From NCBI GenBank assembly GCA_023957155.1, contig JAMLHK010000001.1, positions 62,001 to 126,000 of the forward strand: DNA of 64,000 nucleotides, written 5' to 3'. Position 1 is the stretch's first letter. Every line of letters starts with the position of its first letter. Both the position numbers and the translations under genes were made by a program. The notes beneath the pieces are model-generated. The model was not told the DNA's origin. It was given only the letters and a program-made list of their open reading frames with translations, and did not search any database. Shown here one piece after another: positions 17,569-26,569 of this stretch. Source of the DNA: Chitinophagaceae bacterium (GTDB lineage Bacteria; Bacteroidota; Bacteroidia; Chitinophagales; Chitinophagaceae).

Positions 17569-20500
17569 TTAAAATCCTACACGCACCCCTACTGAAACTA
17601 CTTTTTGCAGGGGATATGAATTGCCTCTCAATTCAGACATCTCGGGATCAGAGTTCCACGCTTTAGTCCAGGTCAGAAAGTTCTGGGCAGAAAAATATAC
17701 CTGCGCATTGCTTATCCTGAACTTACTATATAAAGTCTCAGACAACGTAAATGCGAGTGTTATATTTTTGACCCTCAGGTAGCTTACATCCTGCATCCAG
17801 TGCGAGGAAACCTGCGAATTGTTAGTAGTGGGAGCTGAGGTAAGTCGAGGAAACCTTGCATCCGGGTTATCAGGACTCCAGTAGTCAAAGTTGTGTTTAT
17901 AAGCGGTCATACTATTCCAGAATGCCCATGTTTGTGAATCCTGGTAGTAAAAGCTGGTTTTTGCTGCTCCTTGGAACAATATATCAAGAGATATCCATTT
18001 ATACCGTATGGACGGAGATATCCCATATATAATCTGTGGTGTAGAAGGGTCGCCTATAGGAACCTGGTCATTCACATCAATTTTACCGTCTTTATTGGCA
18101 TCAAGGTAGCGGAGATCTCCAGGCTTAACCTGTCCCCAGGGTTGTGTTGCAATGCCGGGTTTCAATGCACCCCCTGCCTCAAAATCTTCCGGCAAAAAAT
18201 ACCCTATTGCCTCGTAGCCAAACTGCATTCCTAAAGGCCGGCCTGTTCTTCTGCGATTAGGATTATCAAAGGTAGCTGCCGTTTCAAATACCTGCAACAG
18301 TTTGTTGTGTGCATAGGTAAAAGTACCGCCTAATGATGCCTGCAGGTCCTTTGTAAACGTATAATTTAATTTTCCTGAAAACTCTATTCCATTGTTCTGC
18401 ATCACGCCTGAATTCACCTGACTCAGTCCGATACCATACTCCACCGGCACCACTACACTTGGAGAAACCAGCATATTGGAACGCTTCTCATGGAAATAAT
18501 CTATCTCAAACTCCAGGAGTCCTTTCCACAATGACAACTCCATGCCTATATCAGTTTTCCTCGCTCTTTCCCAGGTGATAAAGGGGTTAGGTTCGGCTCT
18601 TTCTGTAACGATCTGCACACCGGACCCTCCTATCGCATAACCGGGCCCCGAAACATTATACGTGCTTAAATACTGGAAGGGGCTTCCCGCTAAGGCTCCC
18701 ACCTCTCCATACGAAGCCCTCAGCTTCAAATTAGTTAGCCAGGTAAAATTATCCTTTATAAAATTTTCTTCGGAAATACGCCAACCTATGGAAGCAGAAG
18801 GGAAGTAGCCCCAACGCCTGTCCGGGGCAAAATAATAATGACCATCATAACGCCCGCTGGTTTCAATCAGGTATTTCCCGGCGTAATCGTAAGCCACCCT
18901 ATACACCAGCCCCACCTGGCGGGCTTTGCCGGACAGTCCCGTAGTAGTCATATCCGCAGCGCTTGAGCTACCCATACCTATCTCATCTATCATAAGGTTG
19001 TAATTTCTGCGGGAGGCGCCAAGGCTGGAAGAGCTGTTAGCTCTGGCTTCAAAAACACCTACTGCGCTTATATTATGCATTCCCATCTTTTTCGCGTAAT
19101 TAAGCTCACCCTGGAAGGTTAACTGGTTTGATTGCGCAATTTGCTGGTTAAGGGCTGCTTTTGTAGCTCCGAAAATTCCGTCTTTTATTACATAGGGAGT
19201 TTGAGATTTATCAAGAGCGGCTACATGCAACGGCGTTGTCCATATTTTGTTACTGGTAATAGCCGGATCATAAGCCACGGTACCTTTTAAACTTAACCCC
19301 TGAACAAAAGGAAGCTTTTGCAATACACTAAGCTGGGAAAAAATATTCGTAGCATTCGTTTTATTATAACCGCTGCCAAATATGGCAGCCGCCACGTGTG
19401 TACCATACATACCATTGCTAAAAAAATGAGGTCCACCAAAACCCGGATGAGCATAACCTACCAGTTCAAATATCCTTGAAGTACCAGACTGAGCAAGATC
19501 GCTTGGAGGCGCCTGGAATTGCTGCACGTTCCCGTTCACATTAAATGATACCGTTGTTGTGGGAGTAACCTCCGCATCCAGGTTAAGGGCAAGATTATAC
19601 CTGTTTGCATCGGTGGTTTTCCACATCCCTTCCTGGAACTGGTATCCAAAGCCCGCATAATAGCGGAACCGGTCCGAACCACCGGAAATATCAAAACTGT
19701 GGCTGTGAAGCAGCGCATTCTTAGTTAATATGCCATCATACGGACTGTTGGAAGGATAGGCATCGGGATCAGAACCGTCTTTAAATTTTTGGATCTCTTC
19801 GTCAGTATAAGGTTTTGGGTTGCCTTCATTGTTAGCAGCCATATTCTTTAACAGCGCATATTCGTACCCGTTTACATAATTAGGTAATACCGTGGGATTC
19901 TGAAAGCCTATATAACCATTATAGTTCAGTGCAGGCTTACCGGCTTTTCCTCTTTTGGTAGTAACCAGAATTACGCCATTGGCGCCCGCAACTCCGTAGG
20001 GCGCAACAGCCGCAGCATCTTTCAGAACAGTAAAGGATTCAATGGTATTAGGATCCAGCTTTTGAAAATCTCTCGGCACTCCGTCCACGATCAGCAAGGG
20101 CTGGTTAGCGCCCGTTGTGGATATCCCCCTGATAAAGATATTAGAACCGTCCTTGCCCGGTTCACCCGTGGTTTGCTTAACAATAACACCCGGCATCCTG
20201 CCCCCTAAACCATTACTAAGATTCGTGATGGGGATAGATGTCATCTCTTTCCCTTTTAAAGTGGATACAGCAGCAGTAACAGCAGACCGCCTTTGCGTTC
20301 CATACCCCACTACCACCACATCAGCTAAATCCGTTTCAACAGCCTGCATAACGATATGAATGACCGACCGACCGCTTACTGGCACTTCTATATTTTGAAA
20401 ACCAACATAAGAAACAGCAAGTATTGCTGCCTCATCTACATTATTCAGGGAGAATGCGCCTCTTTCATCTGTAAGCGTACCTCTTCCCGTACCTTTTATT

Positions 20501-20970
20501 TTTATACTAGCCCCGGCAAGCGGTTTTTGCTGCCGATCCGTGACCGTACCTGAAATATTCAGTCCGGCTAATACCGGCTCTGCCGTGGTAATGACGGGTT
20601 TCGGCACAGGCTTTTCCGTAACAACAATCGTTTTATTTACGATCCTGTATTGTAAAGGCAGTCCATACAACACCCGGTTCATTGCCTCCTCAACAGGAAC
20701 GTTGTCTAAATGTACATTCACATCCCCGAATTGGGAAGCCAGTGATAGGCGGTAAAAAAAATGATAGCCCGTTTGCTTTTCTATTTCCCTGAAAACAACC
20801 TCTAAAGGAGCATTTACGGAAGACAGCGTTACATTTTGGGAGTACGTTCGGGCTGAAACCTGTAAGCAACCAACAACAATTAAAATAGCTGACAGTTTCA
20901 TGATCAGTAGCAGTTTGGTTAATTTTTTCCACTTGAAAAGCGGAATACCGGAAAGAGCTTTAAAATTCAT
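17569..20970 (-). CDS. SusC/RagA TonB-linked outer-membrane transporter with STN signalling domain
   Basis: Read from the ATG at 20970 (1133 residues); an upstream in-frame TTG at 20997 is less likely. Order of parts: signal peptide, secretin/TonB short N-terminal (STN) domain at about 45-120, a carboxypeptidase-regulatory-like beta domain at about 140-215 (ISGTVTDRQQKPLAGASI), the TonB-dependent plug at about 220-340 (VVVGYGTQ...IFIRGI), then the 22-strand barrel ending VGVRVGF. The STN domain is the part that contacts FecR, so this transporter should report substrate to the FecR/sigma pair at 21137-23043 directly upstream. It pairs with the SusD gene downstream. Confidence 0.96.
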   Translation of the reverse strand: MNFKALSGIPLFKWKKLTKLLLIMKLSAILIVVGCLQVSARTYSQNVTLSSVNAPLEVVFREIEKQTGYHFFYRLSLASQFGDVNVHLDNVPVEEAMNRVLYGLPLQYRIVNKTIVVTEKPVPKPVITTAEPVLAGLNISGTVTDRQQKPLAGASIKIKGTGRGTLTDERGAFSLNNVDEAAILAVSYVGFQNIEVPVSGRSVIHIVMQAVETDLADVVVVGYGTQRRSAVTAAVSTLKGKEMTSIPITNLSNGLGGRMPGVIVKQTTGEPGKDGSNIFIRGISTTGANQPLLIVDGVPRDFQKLDPNTIESFTVLKDAAAVAPYGVAGANGVILVTTKRGKAGKPALNYNGYIGFQNPTVLPNYVNGYEYALLKNMAANNEGNPKPYTDEEIQKFKDGSDPDAYPSNSPYDGILTKNALLHSHSFDISGGSDRFRYYAGFGYQFQEGMWKTTDANRYNLALNLDAEVTPTTTVSFNVNGNVQQFQAPPSDLAQSGTSRIFELVGYAHPGFGGPHFFSNGMYGTHVAAAIFGSGYNKTNATNIFSQLSVLQKLPFVQGLSLKGTVAYDPAITSNKIWTTPLHVAALDKSQTPYVIKDGIFGATKAALNQQIAQSNQLTFQGELNYAKKMGMHNISAVGVFEARANSSSSLGASRRNYNLMIDEIGMGSSSAADMTTTGLSGKARQVGLVYRVAYDYAGKYLIETSGRYDGHYYFAPDRRWGYFPSASIGWRISEENFIKDNFTWLTNLKLRASYGEVGALAGSPFQYLSTYNVSGPGYAIGGSGVQIVTERAEPNPFITWERARKTDIGMELSLWKGLLEFEIDYFHEKRSNMLVSPSVVVPVEYGIGLSQVNSGVMQNNGIEFSGKLNYTFTKDLQASLGGTFTYAHNKLLQVFETAATFDNPNRRRTGRPLGMQFGYEAIGYFLPEDFEAGGALKPGIATQPWGQVKPGDLRYLDANKDGKIDVNDQVPIGDPSTPQIIYGISPSIRYKWISLDILFQGAAKTSFYYQDSQTWAFWNSMTAYKHNFDYWSPDNPDARFPRLTSAPTTNNSQVSSHWMQDVSYLRVKNITLAFTLSETLYSKFRISNAQVYFSAQNFLTWTKAWNSDPEMSELRGNSYPLQKVVSVGVRVGF

Positions 20971-21136
20971 ACATTTGGCTTTGGTTTGGTTAAACAATAC
21001 CTGCTCTATACCCGTGTTTCGGGGATAGGCGCAGTCTTAGCGGATTGAATGGGTTGGATAACCGGCCATGCCGCCGGAAAGTGGTCTCAACACTTTCCGG
21101 TTTTTTACCGGTTTCCCATACCAGAAAATTTTTATT

Positions 21137-22363
21137 TTAGTTTTTTCTCACTGATTTTATTTTTACGGTTTTGTTCTCAATTGAATATGCCACTTTGTTC
21201 AACTCCAACACTTCCAGTAGTTCAGACAGCCGGGTATCCATAGATATTTTACCCTTAAAACGCTCAGCGGAAGTTTCGCCTTCATACACCACATCAATAT
21301 CATACCAACGGGCCACCGTCCGCATGATCGTACGGATATCCGCATTGTCAAATTTAAAAAGTCCGTTCTTCCAGGCCATCACTTCTTCCACATCGGCATT
21401 ATTTGCTACTTCCAGGCTCTTGCTTACTTTAGCCTGCTGGCCCGGCTTCAGCAAACGATCCGCTCCGGGTACATTCACCTTCACACTGCCTTCCAGCAAA
21501 GTGATCCTTGTTTCTTCATCGTCATAGGCTTTCACATTAAAGCGGGTGCCCAATACCGTTATATTCGTTGCGTTGTTGCTCACCACGAAAGGCATTGTGC
21601 GGTTATGTGTCACCTCGAAATACGCTTCTCCTGCTACCGACACCCGGCGTTCTTTTCCCGAAAACCGTACCGGGTAGGTAACAGAAGAGCCTGCGTTAAG
21701 CCATACCCTAGAACCATCCGAAAGCTGCATTTGAACTACCCTGCTTCCTCTCGGGTTCCATAAGGTATTGTACACAAGATTGCCCGTTGCCGGATTGCCC
21801 TCAGACTGGTAAGCAAGCTCCCCATTGGCGGCTTTAACGATCTTCGTTCCATCCTGCTCTGTAAGATTATTCTCATCAATACCATTCAGCACAATTTTTT
21901 GCCCCCCCGAAAGGGTAATAAAAGCCTGGTTTGATTGCGGTGGCTCCACGTCTGCAGGTTGAACCACCGCGCTTACGGCAGCAGGAGGCTTCCTGAATTC
22001 CCCTGTCCACACATAATATGTTCCGGCAGCCAGCAGCAATATAGCAGCGGCCCATTTCCATCCTGATTTCAGCAACCGTACTACCGGTACGGTATGCTGA
22101 TGATTAGTACTATCTGTATCCTGCTGCGCTTTAATGTCCTGCAGAAGCCGGCCGAGCATTCGTTTGCTTACTGCTTCGCCGGGAAAGAAATTCCCAATGG
22201 TCTTTTCTTCAAAGCGCTGCCGGTCAGCCGGACCAAGCAGTTCCGTTATTTCTTCCGGATGCTCCGACAGGTATTTAAAAAGTCGTTCTGTTTCCTCCCG
22301 GGTGATATCTTCATTAAGATAACATTCCAAAAGTGTTCTGTAATGATCCTGTTTGTTATTCAT
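21137..22363 (-). CDS. FecR-family anti-sigma factor
   Basis: 408 residues. A cytoplasmic N-terminal helical region (about 1-95) is followed by one membrane helix (about 103-120, WAAAILLLAAGTYYVW), the FecR domain (about 205-300, LSDGSRVWLNAGSSVTYPVRF and VAGEAYFEVTHN) and a DUF4974/STN-like domain at about 335-405. It sits 89 bases after the ECF sigma gene and 166 bases before the SusC gene with an STN domain, the canonical order for substrate-induced sigma release. Compared with the partial FecR at the left edge the layout is the same. Confidence 0.95.
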   Translation of the reverse strand: MNNKQDHYRTLLECYLNEDITREETERLFKYLSEHPEEITELLGPADRQRFEEKTIGNFFPGEAVSKRMLGRLLQDIKAQQDTDSTNHQHTVPVVRLLKSGWKWAAAILLLAAGTYYVWTGEFRKPPAAVSAVVQPADVEPPQSNQAFITLSGGQKIVLNGIDENNLTEQDGTKIVKAANGELAYQSEGNPATGNLVYNTLWNPRGSRVVQMQLSDGSRVWLNAGSSVTYPVRFSGKERRVSVAGEAYFEVTHNRTMPFVVSNNATNITVLGTRFNVKAYDDEETRITLLEGSVKVNVPGADRLLKPGQQAKVSKSLEVANNADVEEVMAWKNGLFKFDNADIRTIMRTVARWYDIDVVYEGETSAERFKGKISMDTRLSELLEVLELNKVAYSIENKTVKIKSVRKN

Positions 22364-22452
22364 AACTTATTAGAAGGTACCCCCGGAAAGCGGCGTACCG
22401 ATATAATAAGACTTTAAAAAGAAGAGAGAGGGTGGATGAGGATAGAACTTTT

Positions 22453-23043
22453 TTAAAAAAAGCTGCTGAATACAATGGCAACCAATGTCAGCTGTCCCCT
22501 TTCGGCAAAATAATTCCTGAGAAAACGCAGCGAATGTGCCATGTGCTCTTTTACCGTGTTACGGGAAATACCTAATTCCCTCGCTGCCTCATCGTAGGTC
22601 TTGCCTTTTTCCTTGCAGAGGATAAAAATTTTCTGGCGCTGTGGGGTTAGCGCCGCAATCGCGTTCCGGTACAACTCTCCATAATGGTTCAGCCTTTCAT
22701 TTTCCGGTTCAATGATAGCAGGATCCATCCATTCCAACACTTCTTTCCGAAGCGCCGCATCTTTCGATATTTTTTTTAATGCATCAATTGCCTTATTGTG
22801 TGATATCCTGTATAAATAGGCAGCAAAAGACCCGGTAATTTCTATGCGTTCTTTCGCTTCCCATAGCTTCATGAATACTTCGTGTACAAGATCTTCCGCC
22901 AGTTGCGGCAGTTTCACGAAGTCCAGTAAATACATATAGATGCCTCTGTGGTACCGATTGTATAAATCGGTAAAGGCCGTTTCGCTTCCCTGTTTCAGCT
23001 GGTCGAGCAAGTGAAGTTCGGTATGTAATGCAGGGTTGTTCAA
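22453..23043 (-). CDS. ECF sigma factor with TTG start
   Basis: 196 residues. Region 2 starts immediately (LLDQLKQGSETAFTDLYNRY, then LAEDLVHEVFMKLWE), and region 4 ends with an HTH (KTYDEAARELGISRNTVKEH). The reading frame opens at TTG (23043). The next in-frame ATG, in HRGIYMYL, lies inside region 2, so TTG is probably the true start and may keep expression low. It heads the transcription unit for FecR, SusC, SusD and the enzymes downstream. It is of the Bacteroidota FecI-like class (RNA polymerase sigma-70 factor, expansion family 1). Confidence 0.93.
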   Translation of the reverse strand: MNNPALHTELHLLDQLKQGSETAFTDLYNRYHRGIYMYLLDFVKLPQLAEDLVHEVFMKLWEAKERIEITGSFAAYLYRISHNKAIDALKKISKDAALRKEVLEWMDPAIIEPENERLNHYGELYRNAIAALTPQRQKIFILCKEKGKTYDEAARELGISRNTVKEHMAHSLRFLRNYFAERGQLTLVAIVFSSFF

Positions 23044-23178
23044 GATAAATGACCGGAGATAAAGCGATCCGTTAACAGGTATTTTGACAATGTAAATCTA
23101 AACAAAAACTTTATTTCTCCAATGCCGGGAACATATTTCAGGTTTTCATAAGGTTCCCTACTTCAAGATGGCTCTGAG

Positions 23179-23244
23179 CTTTACGGTCTGACGCTAACGC
23201 GTACCGACCGTAAAGACCGCGGTCGGTACCGAAGGTCAGACCGC
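23179..23244. repeat. REP-like palindromic element, copy 4
   Basis: The core is nearly identical to copy 1 (ctttacggtctgacgctaac at the start), with the same alternative pairings. The tail gaataccaaaaaataaa is shared with copy 3. It lies just past the tsf terminator, again downstream of a minus-strand gene. Confidence 0.9.
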
Positions 23245-23282
23245 TGAAAAGAATACCAAAAAATAAATCGTAGAAAATTAAA

Positions 23283-23313
23283 AAGCCCCGAAAAAACATC
23301 TTTTCCGGGGCTT
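23283..23313 (-). terminator. Intrinsic terminator of the rplM-tsf operon
   Basis: On the minus strand aagccccggaaaa pairs with ttttttcggggctt (one bulge), followed by further T residues. It lies 25 bases past the tsf stop. Confidence 0.85.
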
Positions 23314-23337
23314 ACAATTTATTAAACGGGTATTGGC

Positions 23338-24177
23338 TTATCCTAATGCCACTCTTTTAAAATCAATTACTTTCAAATCACGGTCTACGCCCGAAAGATA
23401 ATCCCCTACCGTCTTTCCACCGTCTTTTACAAACGGCTGGGCGGTCAATGTATTTTCTTTAAAGAAAGCATTCAGCTTACCTTCTGCAATTTTATTGATC
23501 ATTTCTTCCGGCTTGCCGGCCATTTTAGGATCGTTCTTAATCTGATCGGTTACAATAGCCCGCTCACGGGTTATAACATCAGCAGAAACAGAAGAAGGAT
23601 CTACAGCCAGCGGATTCATGGCAGCAATCTGCATAGCCACATCTTTTCCGGCATCAGCAGCTTCCTTGTTTAAAGCCACCAGCACACCCAGGCGGTTAGC
23701 GCCATGAATATAAGATGCCACATAAGGAGCATCCAGGCGCTCAAATTTGCTGATCCCTATTTTTTCACCAATGCTCGCCAGTTTATCATTTACCAGGTCG
23801 GATATTTTAGCACCATTTATAGCTACATTATTGAGCTCATCAGCACTCTTTACATTATGCTGTATAGCCGCATCGGCAATACTTTGAGCAAATGCAACGA
23901 AATCCGAATTTTTGCTTACAAAATCTGTTTCACAGCTAATACAAACGGCTATCCCTGTTTTATGGTCTGCCGTAGTAAGAGCAAGAACTACTCCTTCCTT
24001 TGCTTCCCTGTCGCCACGCAGCGTAGCCACTTTTGCACCTTTTTTACGAAGCCAGTCCACCGCCTCTTCAAAATCTCCGTTAGTTTCGGTTAATGCCTTG
24101 CGGCAATCCATCATACCTGCGCCGGTCATCTGGCGCAACTTGTTAATATCTGCTGCTGTTATTGTTACTGTTGACAT
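23338..24177 (-). CDS. tsf: Translation elongation factor Ts
   Basis: 279 residues from the ATG at 24177; an in-frame TTG nine bases upstream is ignored. The N-terminal UBA-like domain reads TITAADINKLRQMTGAGMMDCRKAL, the diagnostic start of EF-Ts, followed by the core domain with VALNCETDFV-like SCETDFVSKN and the C-terminal AQPFVKDGGKTVGDYL block. EF-Ts exchanges GDP for GTP on EF-Tu. It is the last gene of a ribosomal operon, 46 bases after rpsB, and is closed by a hairpin terminator. Confidence 0.98.
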   Translation of the reverse strand: MSTVTITAADINKLRQMTGAGMMDCRKALTETNGDFEEAVDWLRKKGAKVATLRGDREAKEGVVLALTTADHKTGIAVCISCETDFVSKNSDFVAFAQSIADAAIQHNVKSADELNNVAINGAKISDLVNDKLASIGEKIGISKFERLDAPYVASYIHGANRLGVLVALNKEAADAGKDVAMQIAAMNPLAVDPSSVSADVITRERAIVTDQIKNDPKMAGKPEEMINKIAEGKLNAFFKENTLTAQPFVKDGGKTVGDYLSGVDRDLKVIDFKRVALG

Positions 24178-24223
24178 ATCAGACAATCATTTAATTAAAA
24201 TAAAAATTCAATAATGCAATCTC

Positions 24224-25117
24224 TTAGCGTCCGGTTCCCGTACGCCGTCCGGGACCGCCGGTGGTACGCCTTCTCTGCCCGGCGGGAGCACCTCCCCTGC
24301 TACCGGTACGTCCGCCAGCTTCCCTTCCTCCTCTTTCCTTACCTACGGCACCTGCATCATCTAAGTCTAATCTCGGACCTTTCTCCACCACTTCTTCTTC
24401 CGTCTCTTCTTCCACTTTTTCATTCTGCCTTTCCGCTAAGCCTTCCGCAATAGCAGCCACAATATAATTGGTTATGATAGCAATAGACTTGGTTGCATCA
24501 TCATTAGAAGGAATAGCATAATCCACTTTGTTCGGATCGCAGTTGGTATCCACCATACCAAAAGTGGTAACCCCCAGGCGTTTGGCTTCAGCAAGCGCTA
24601 TATGCTCATGTCCGATATCAATGATAAACAATGCGGCCGGTACGCGTCCTAACTGGGCAATACCTCCCAGCACCTTTTCCATCTTCTCTTTATCACGGCT
24701 AAGCGTCAGTCTTTCCTTTTTAGTAATGCTGTCAAAGGTGCCGTCATTAAGCATTTTATCTATGCTTTGCATCTTTTTAACGCTCTTACGAACGGTATTA
24801 AAGTTGGTAAGCATACCACCCAGCCATCTTTCTGTTACAAAAGGCATGTTAACCCGCTTTGCACATTCGGTAACGATTTCCTTAGCCTGCTTTTTAGTGC
24901 CTACAAACATGATCTTCTTACCACTCTTGGCAATGCTTTTTAAAGCCGCCGCCGTTTCCTGCAGGTGTTCAACCGTTTTGTTCAGGTCTATAATATGAAT
25001 ACCTTTTTTTTCAGCAAAGATGTAAGGGAGCATCTTTGGATTCCACTTCTTACGCAGGTGACCAAAATGAACACCGGCTTCGAGGAGTTGTTGTTGAAGG
25101 GAAGTATTATTTTCCAT
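24224..25117 (-). CDS. rpsB: 30S ribosomal protein S2 with Gly/Arg-rich tail
   Basis: 297 residues. The S2 body (about 1-235) has the family landmarks LLEAGVHFGHLRKKWNPKM, the GTKKQA segment and ERWLGGMLTNF. The last 62 residues are an extension: an acidic stretch EEETEEEVVE (236-245), then a Gly/Arg-rich segment (about 256-297, ending GRRTGTGR). S2 binds near the 30S head-body junction together with S1. The tail is longer than in the usual 230-260-residue S2. The gene follows rpsI by 100 bases and precedes tsf. Confidence 0.98.
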   Translation of the reverse strand: MENNTSLQQQLLEAGVHFGHLRKKWNPKMLPYIFAEKKGIHIIDLNKTVEHLQETAAALKSIAKSGKKIMFVGTKKQAKEIVTECAKRVNMPFVTERWLGGMLTNFNTVRKSVKKMQSIDKMLNDGTFDSITKKERLTLSRDKEKMEKVLGGIAQLGRVPAALFIIDIGHEHIALAEAKRLGVTTFGMVDTNCDPNKVDYAIPSNDDATKSIAIITNYIVAAIAEGLAERQNEKVEEETEEEVVEKGPRLDLDDAGAVGKERGGREAGGRTGSRGGAPAGQRRRTTGGPGRRTGTGR

Positions 25118-25217
25118 TTATCTGATTTGATAACCTGCTATCGGCAGGCTGGTTTGAAAAAGTGCTAATCTGAAAATTCTCAAAAATCTCCAATATTCCT
25201 CTCCGGGAAATAATGGT

Positions 25218-25607
25218 TTAACGTTTACTGAACTGGAAGCTCTTTCTTGCTTTCTTCTTACCAAACTTCTTACGTTCAACACCTCTCGGGTCGCGCATAA
25301 GCAATCCGGCAGCCTTTAATGCAGGACGATATTCCGGGCTTACTTCTAACAGCGCACGGGCAATTCCCAGCTTTGCAGCTTCAGCCTGACCTTTAACCCC
25401 GCCACCGGCAGCATTAATTTTTACGTCAAACTTATCTAACCCGTCAACGGTTTTTAAGGGAAGCTCAACCTTGTTTTGAAGATAGATCAAAGAAAAATAT
25501 TGCTTGTAGTCCTTGTCATTGATAACGATCTTACCGTCTCCTTTAGAAAGGAAAACACGGGTGACTGCTTCTTTACGACGACCAACGCCATTTTTTTGCT
25601 TTTCCAT
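25218..25607 (-). CDS. rpsI: 30S ribosomal protein S9
   Basis: 129 residues, the normal size. The family signatures GVGRRKEAVTRVFL at the N-terminus and GLLMRDPRGVERKKFGKKKARKSFQFSKR at the C-terminus are clear (the basic tail reaches the ribosomal P site). It follows rplM by 51 bases, the conserved L13-S9 order. Confidence 0.98.
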   Translation of the reverse strand: MEKQKNGVGRRKEAVTRVFLSKGDGKIVINDKDYKQYFSLIYLQNKVELPLKTVDGLDKFDVKINAAGGGVKGQAEAAKLGIARALLEVSPEYRPALKAAGLLMRDPRGVERKKFGKKKARKSFQFSKR

Positions 25608-25658
25608 GTATTATAAGCTTTAGGCTATTAGCGAAACCGCTATTAGCAGTTTTACTAA

Positions 25659-26102
25659 TTAAAATTTCAACGCTTTGGGTTGTTGTGCAGCATGAGGATG
25701 TTCGGCTCCTGCATACACAAATAATTTTTTATACATCTTGCGGCCTAAACGGTTCTTAGGCAACATTCCTTTTACCGCTCTTTCAATGATCACCTCGGGG
25801 CGGCGGTTGAGCAGATTCTTTGCATTCTCTTCTCTTTTGCCACCGGGGTAGCCGGAAAAGTTGATGTAGATTTTGTCTTCTGTTTTATTGCCCGTAAACT
25901 TAACCTTGTCGGCGTTAATTACTACAATAAAATCTCCGCAGTCAACGTGAGGAGTGTAATAAGCCTTGTTCTTTCCCCGCAATACGGCTGCAATGCGGGC
26001 ACACATACGACCCACAGTTTGATTGGTACCGTCTACAACATACCAGTTATGCTGTACGGAAGCTGCGTTCGCATGTTTTGTAGTGAAATGTAATTTACTC
26101 AT
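25659..26102 (-). CDS. rplM: 50S ribosomal protein L13
   Basis: 147 residues from the ATG at 26102 (MSKLHFTTKHAN). A longer frame reaching 26216 is rejected because it would run through the promoter. L13 landmarks are WYVVDGTNQTVGRMCARIA, LRGKNKAYYTPHVDCGDFI and the GMLPKNRLGRKMYKKLFVYAG block. It is an early assembly protein of the 50S subunit. It is the first gene of rplM-rpsI-rpsB-tsf, with a promoter at 26185-26216 and a structured 75-base leader. Confidence 0.97.
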   Translation of the reverse strand: MSKLHFTTKHANAASVQHNWYVVDGTNQTVGRMCARIAAVLRGKNKAYYTPHVDCGDFIVVINADKVKFTGNKTEDKIYINFSGYPGGKREENAKNLLNRRPEVIIERAVKGMLPKNRLGRKMYKKLFVYAGAEHPHAAQQPKALKF

Positions 26103-26176
26103 TCTTGTTTTTTTTCTCCCGTTCATCTCAAACAGGGAGTTGGTACCATTGCCATCCCTCCGGTACCGGTTAAAAA
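26103..26176 (-). promoter_or_regulatory. Structured 5' leader of rplM, possible ribosomal-protein leader
   Basis: The leader between the predicted transcription start (near 26178) and the rplM ATG contains ggtacc...ggtacc arms and then ctccc...gggag directly before the start codon. L13 leaders regulated by the protein itself are known in bacteria; whether this is one is inference. Confidence 0.45.
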
Positions 26177-26184
26177 TTGGAGCG

Positions 26185-26216
26185 CAAAGGTAGGTGTAAT
26201 TGGATAAGATTACCAA
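26185..26216 (-). promoter_or_regulatory. Bacteroidota-type promoter of rplM operon
   Basis: On the minus strand TTG (26216-26214) and TACCTTTG (26192-26185) are separated by 21 bases, matching the TTG / TAnnTTTG consensus of the primary sigma factor in this phylum. Confidence 0.75.
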
Positions 26217-26569
26217 AAATCAAGATGATTATTTTTTAAGATCCTCTTGTAACAGACTGATAATCAGTAAAAATTTTGAATGAAAATAAAAATAACAGGA
26301 TAAATCCGGGGTGAAGATACCGGAAAACAGGCAGGGCATTGCCGGAAGCGGGGGTTAGCACCAAACTTTAGAACCCGTGAGTAATTGCAAATGTGCCTGC
26401 CTTGATAGCCTGATGTAAAGCGTATTGCACCTAAAATCGAAATGGTATTGTTAGCTTAGACTAAAATGACGGAATTTAATATAATTCCGTCATTATTTTG
26501 ACTGTATTTTATTTATTTTCGTTAATTTATTGACGGAATTTAATATTTTTGTAATAAAAATCAGCTGAA
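26217..26569. other. Intergenic region between divergent rplM and AAA ATPase genes
   Basis: 353 AT-rich bases. Apart from the palindrome and direct repeat at 26466-26546 and a TATTTTTG box (26544-26551), nothing was recognised in it. Confidence 0.65.
26466..26546 (+). promoter_or_regulatory. Palindromic operator candidate before the AAA ATPase gene
   Basis: A perfect inverted repeat, atgacggaatt (26466-26476) and aattccgtcat (26483-26493), is followed by a third half-site: tgacggaatttaatat occurs at 26467-26482 and again at 26531-26546. The second copy overlaps a TATTTTTG box (26544-26551) just before the ATG at 26570, as expected for a repressor site. Confidence 0.55.

Noticed and set aside
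26103-26216. Longer rplM start giving 185 residues
   Set aside because: The extension would cover the TTG/TACCTTTG promoter and the leader, and L13 homologues begin at the shorter Met.
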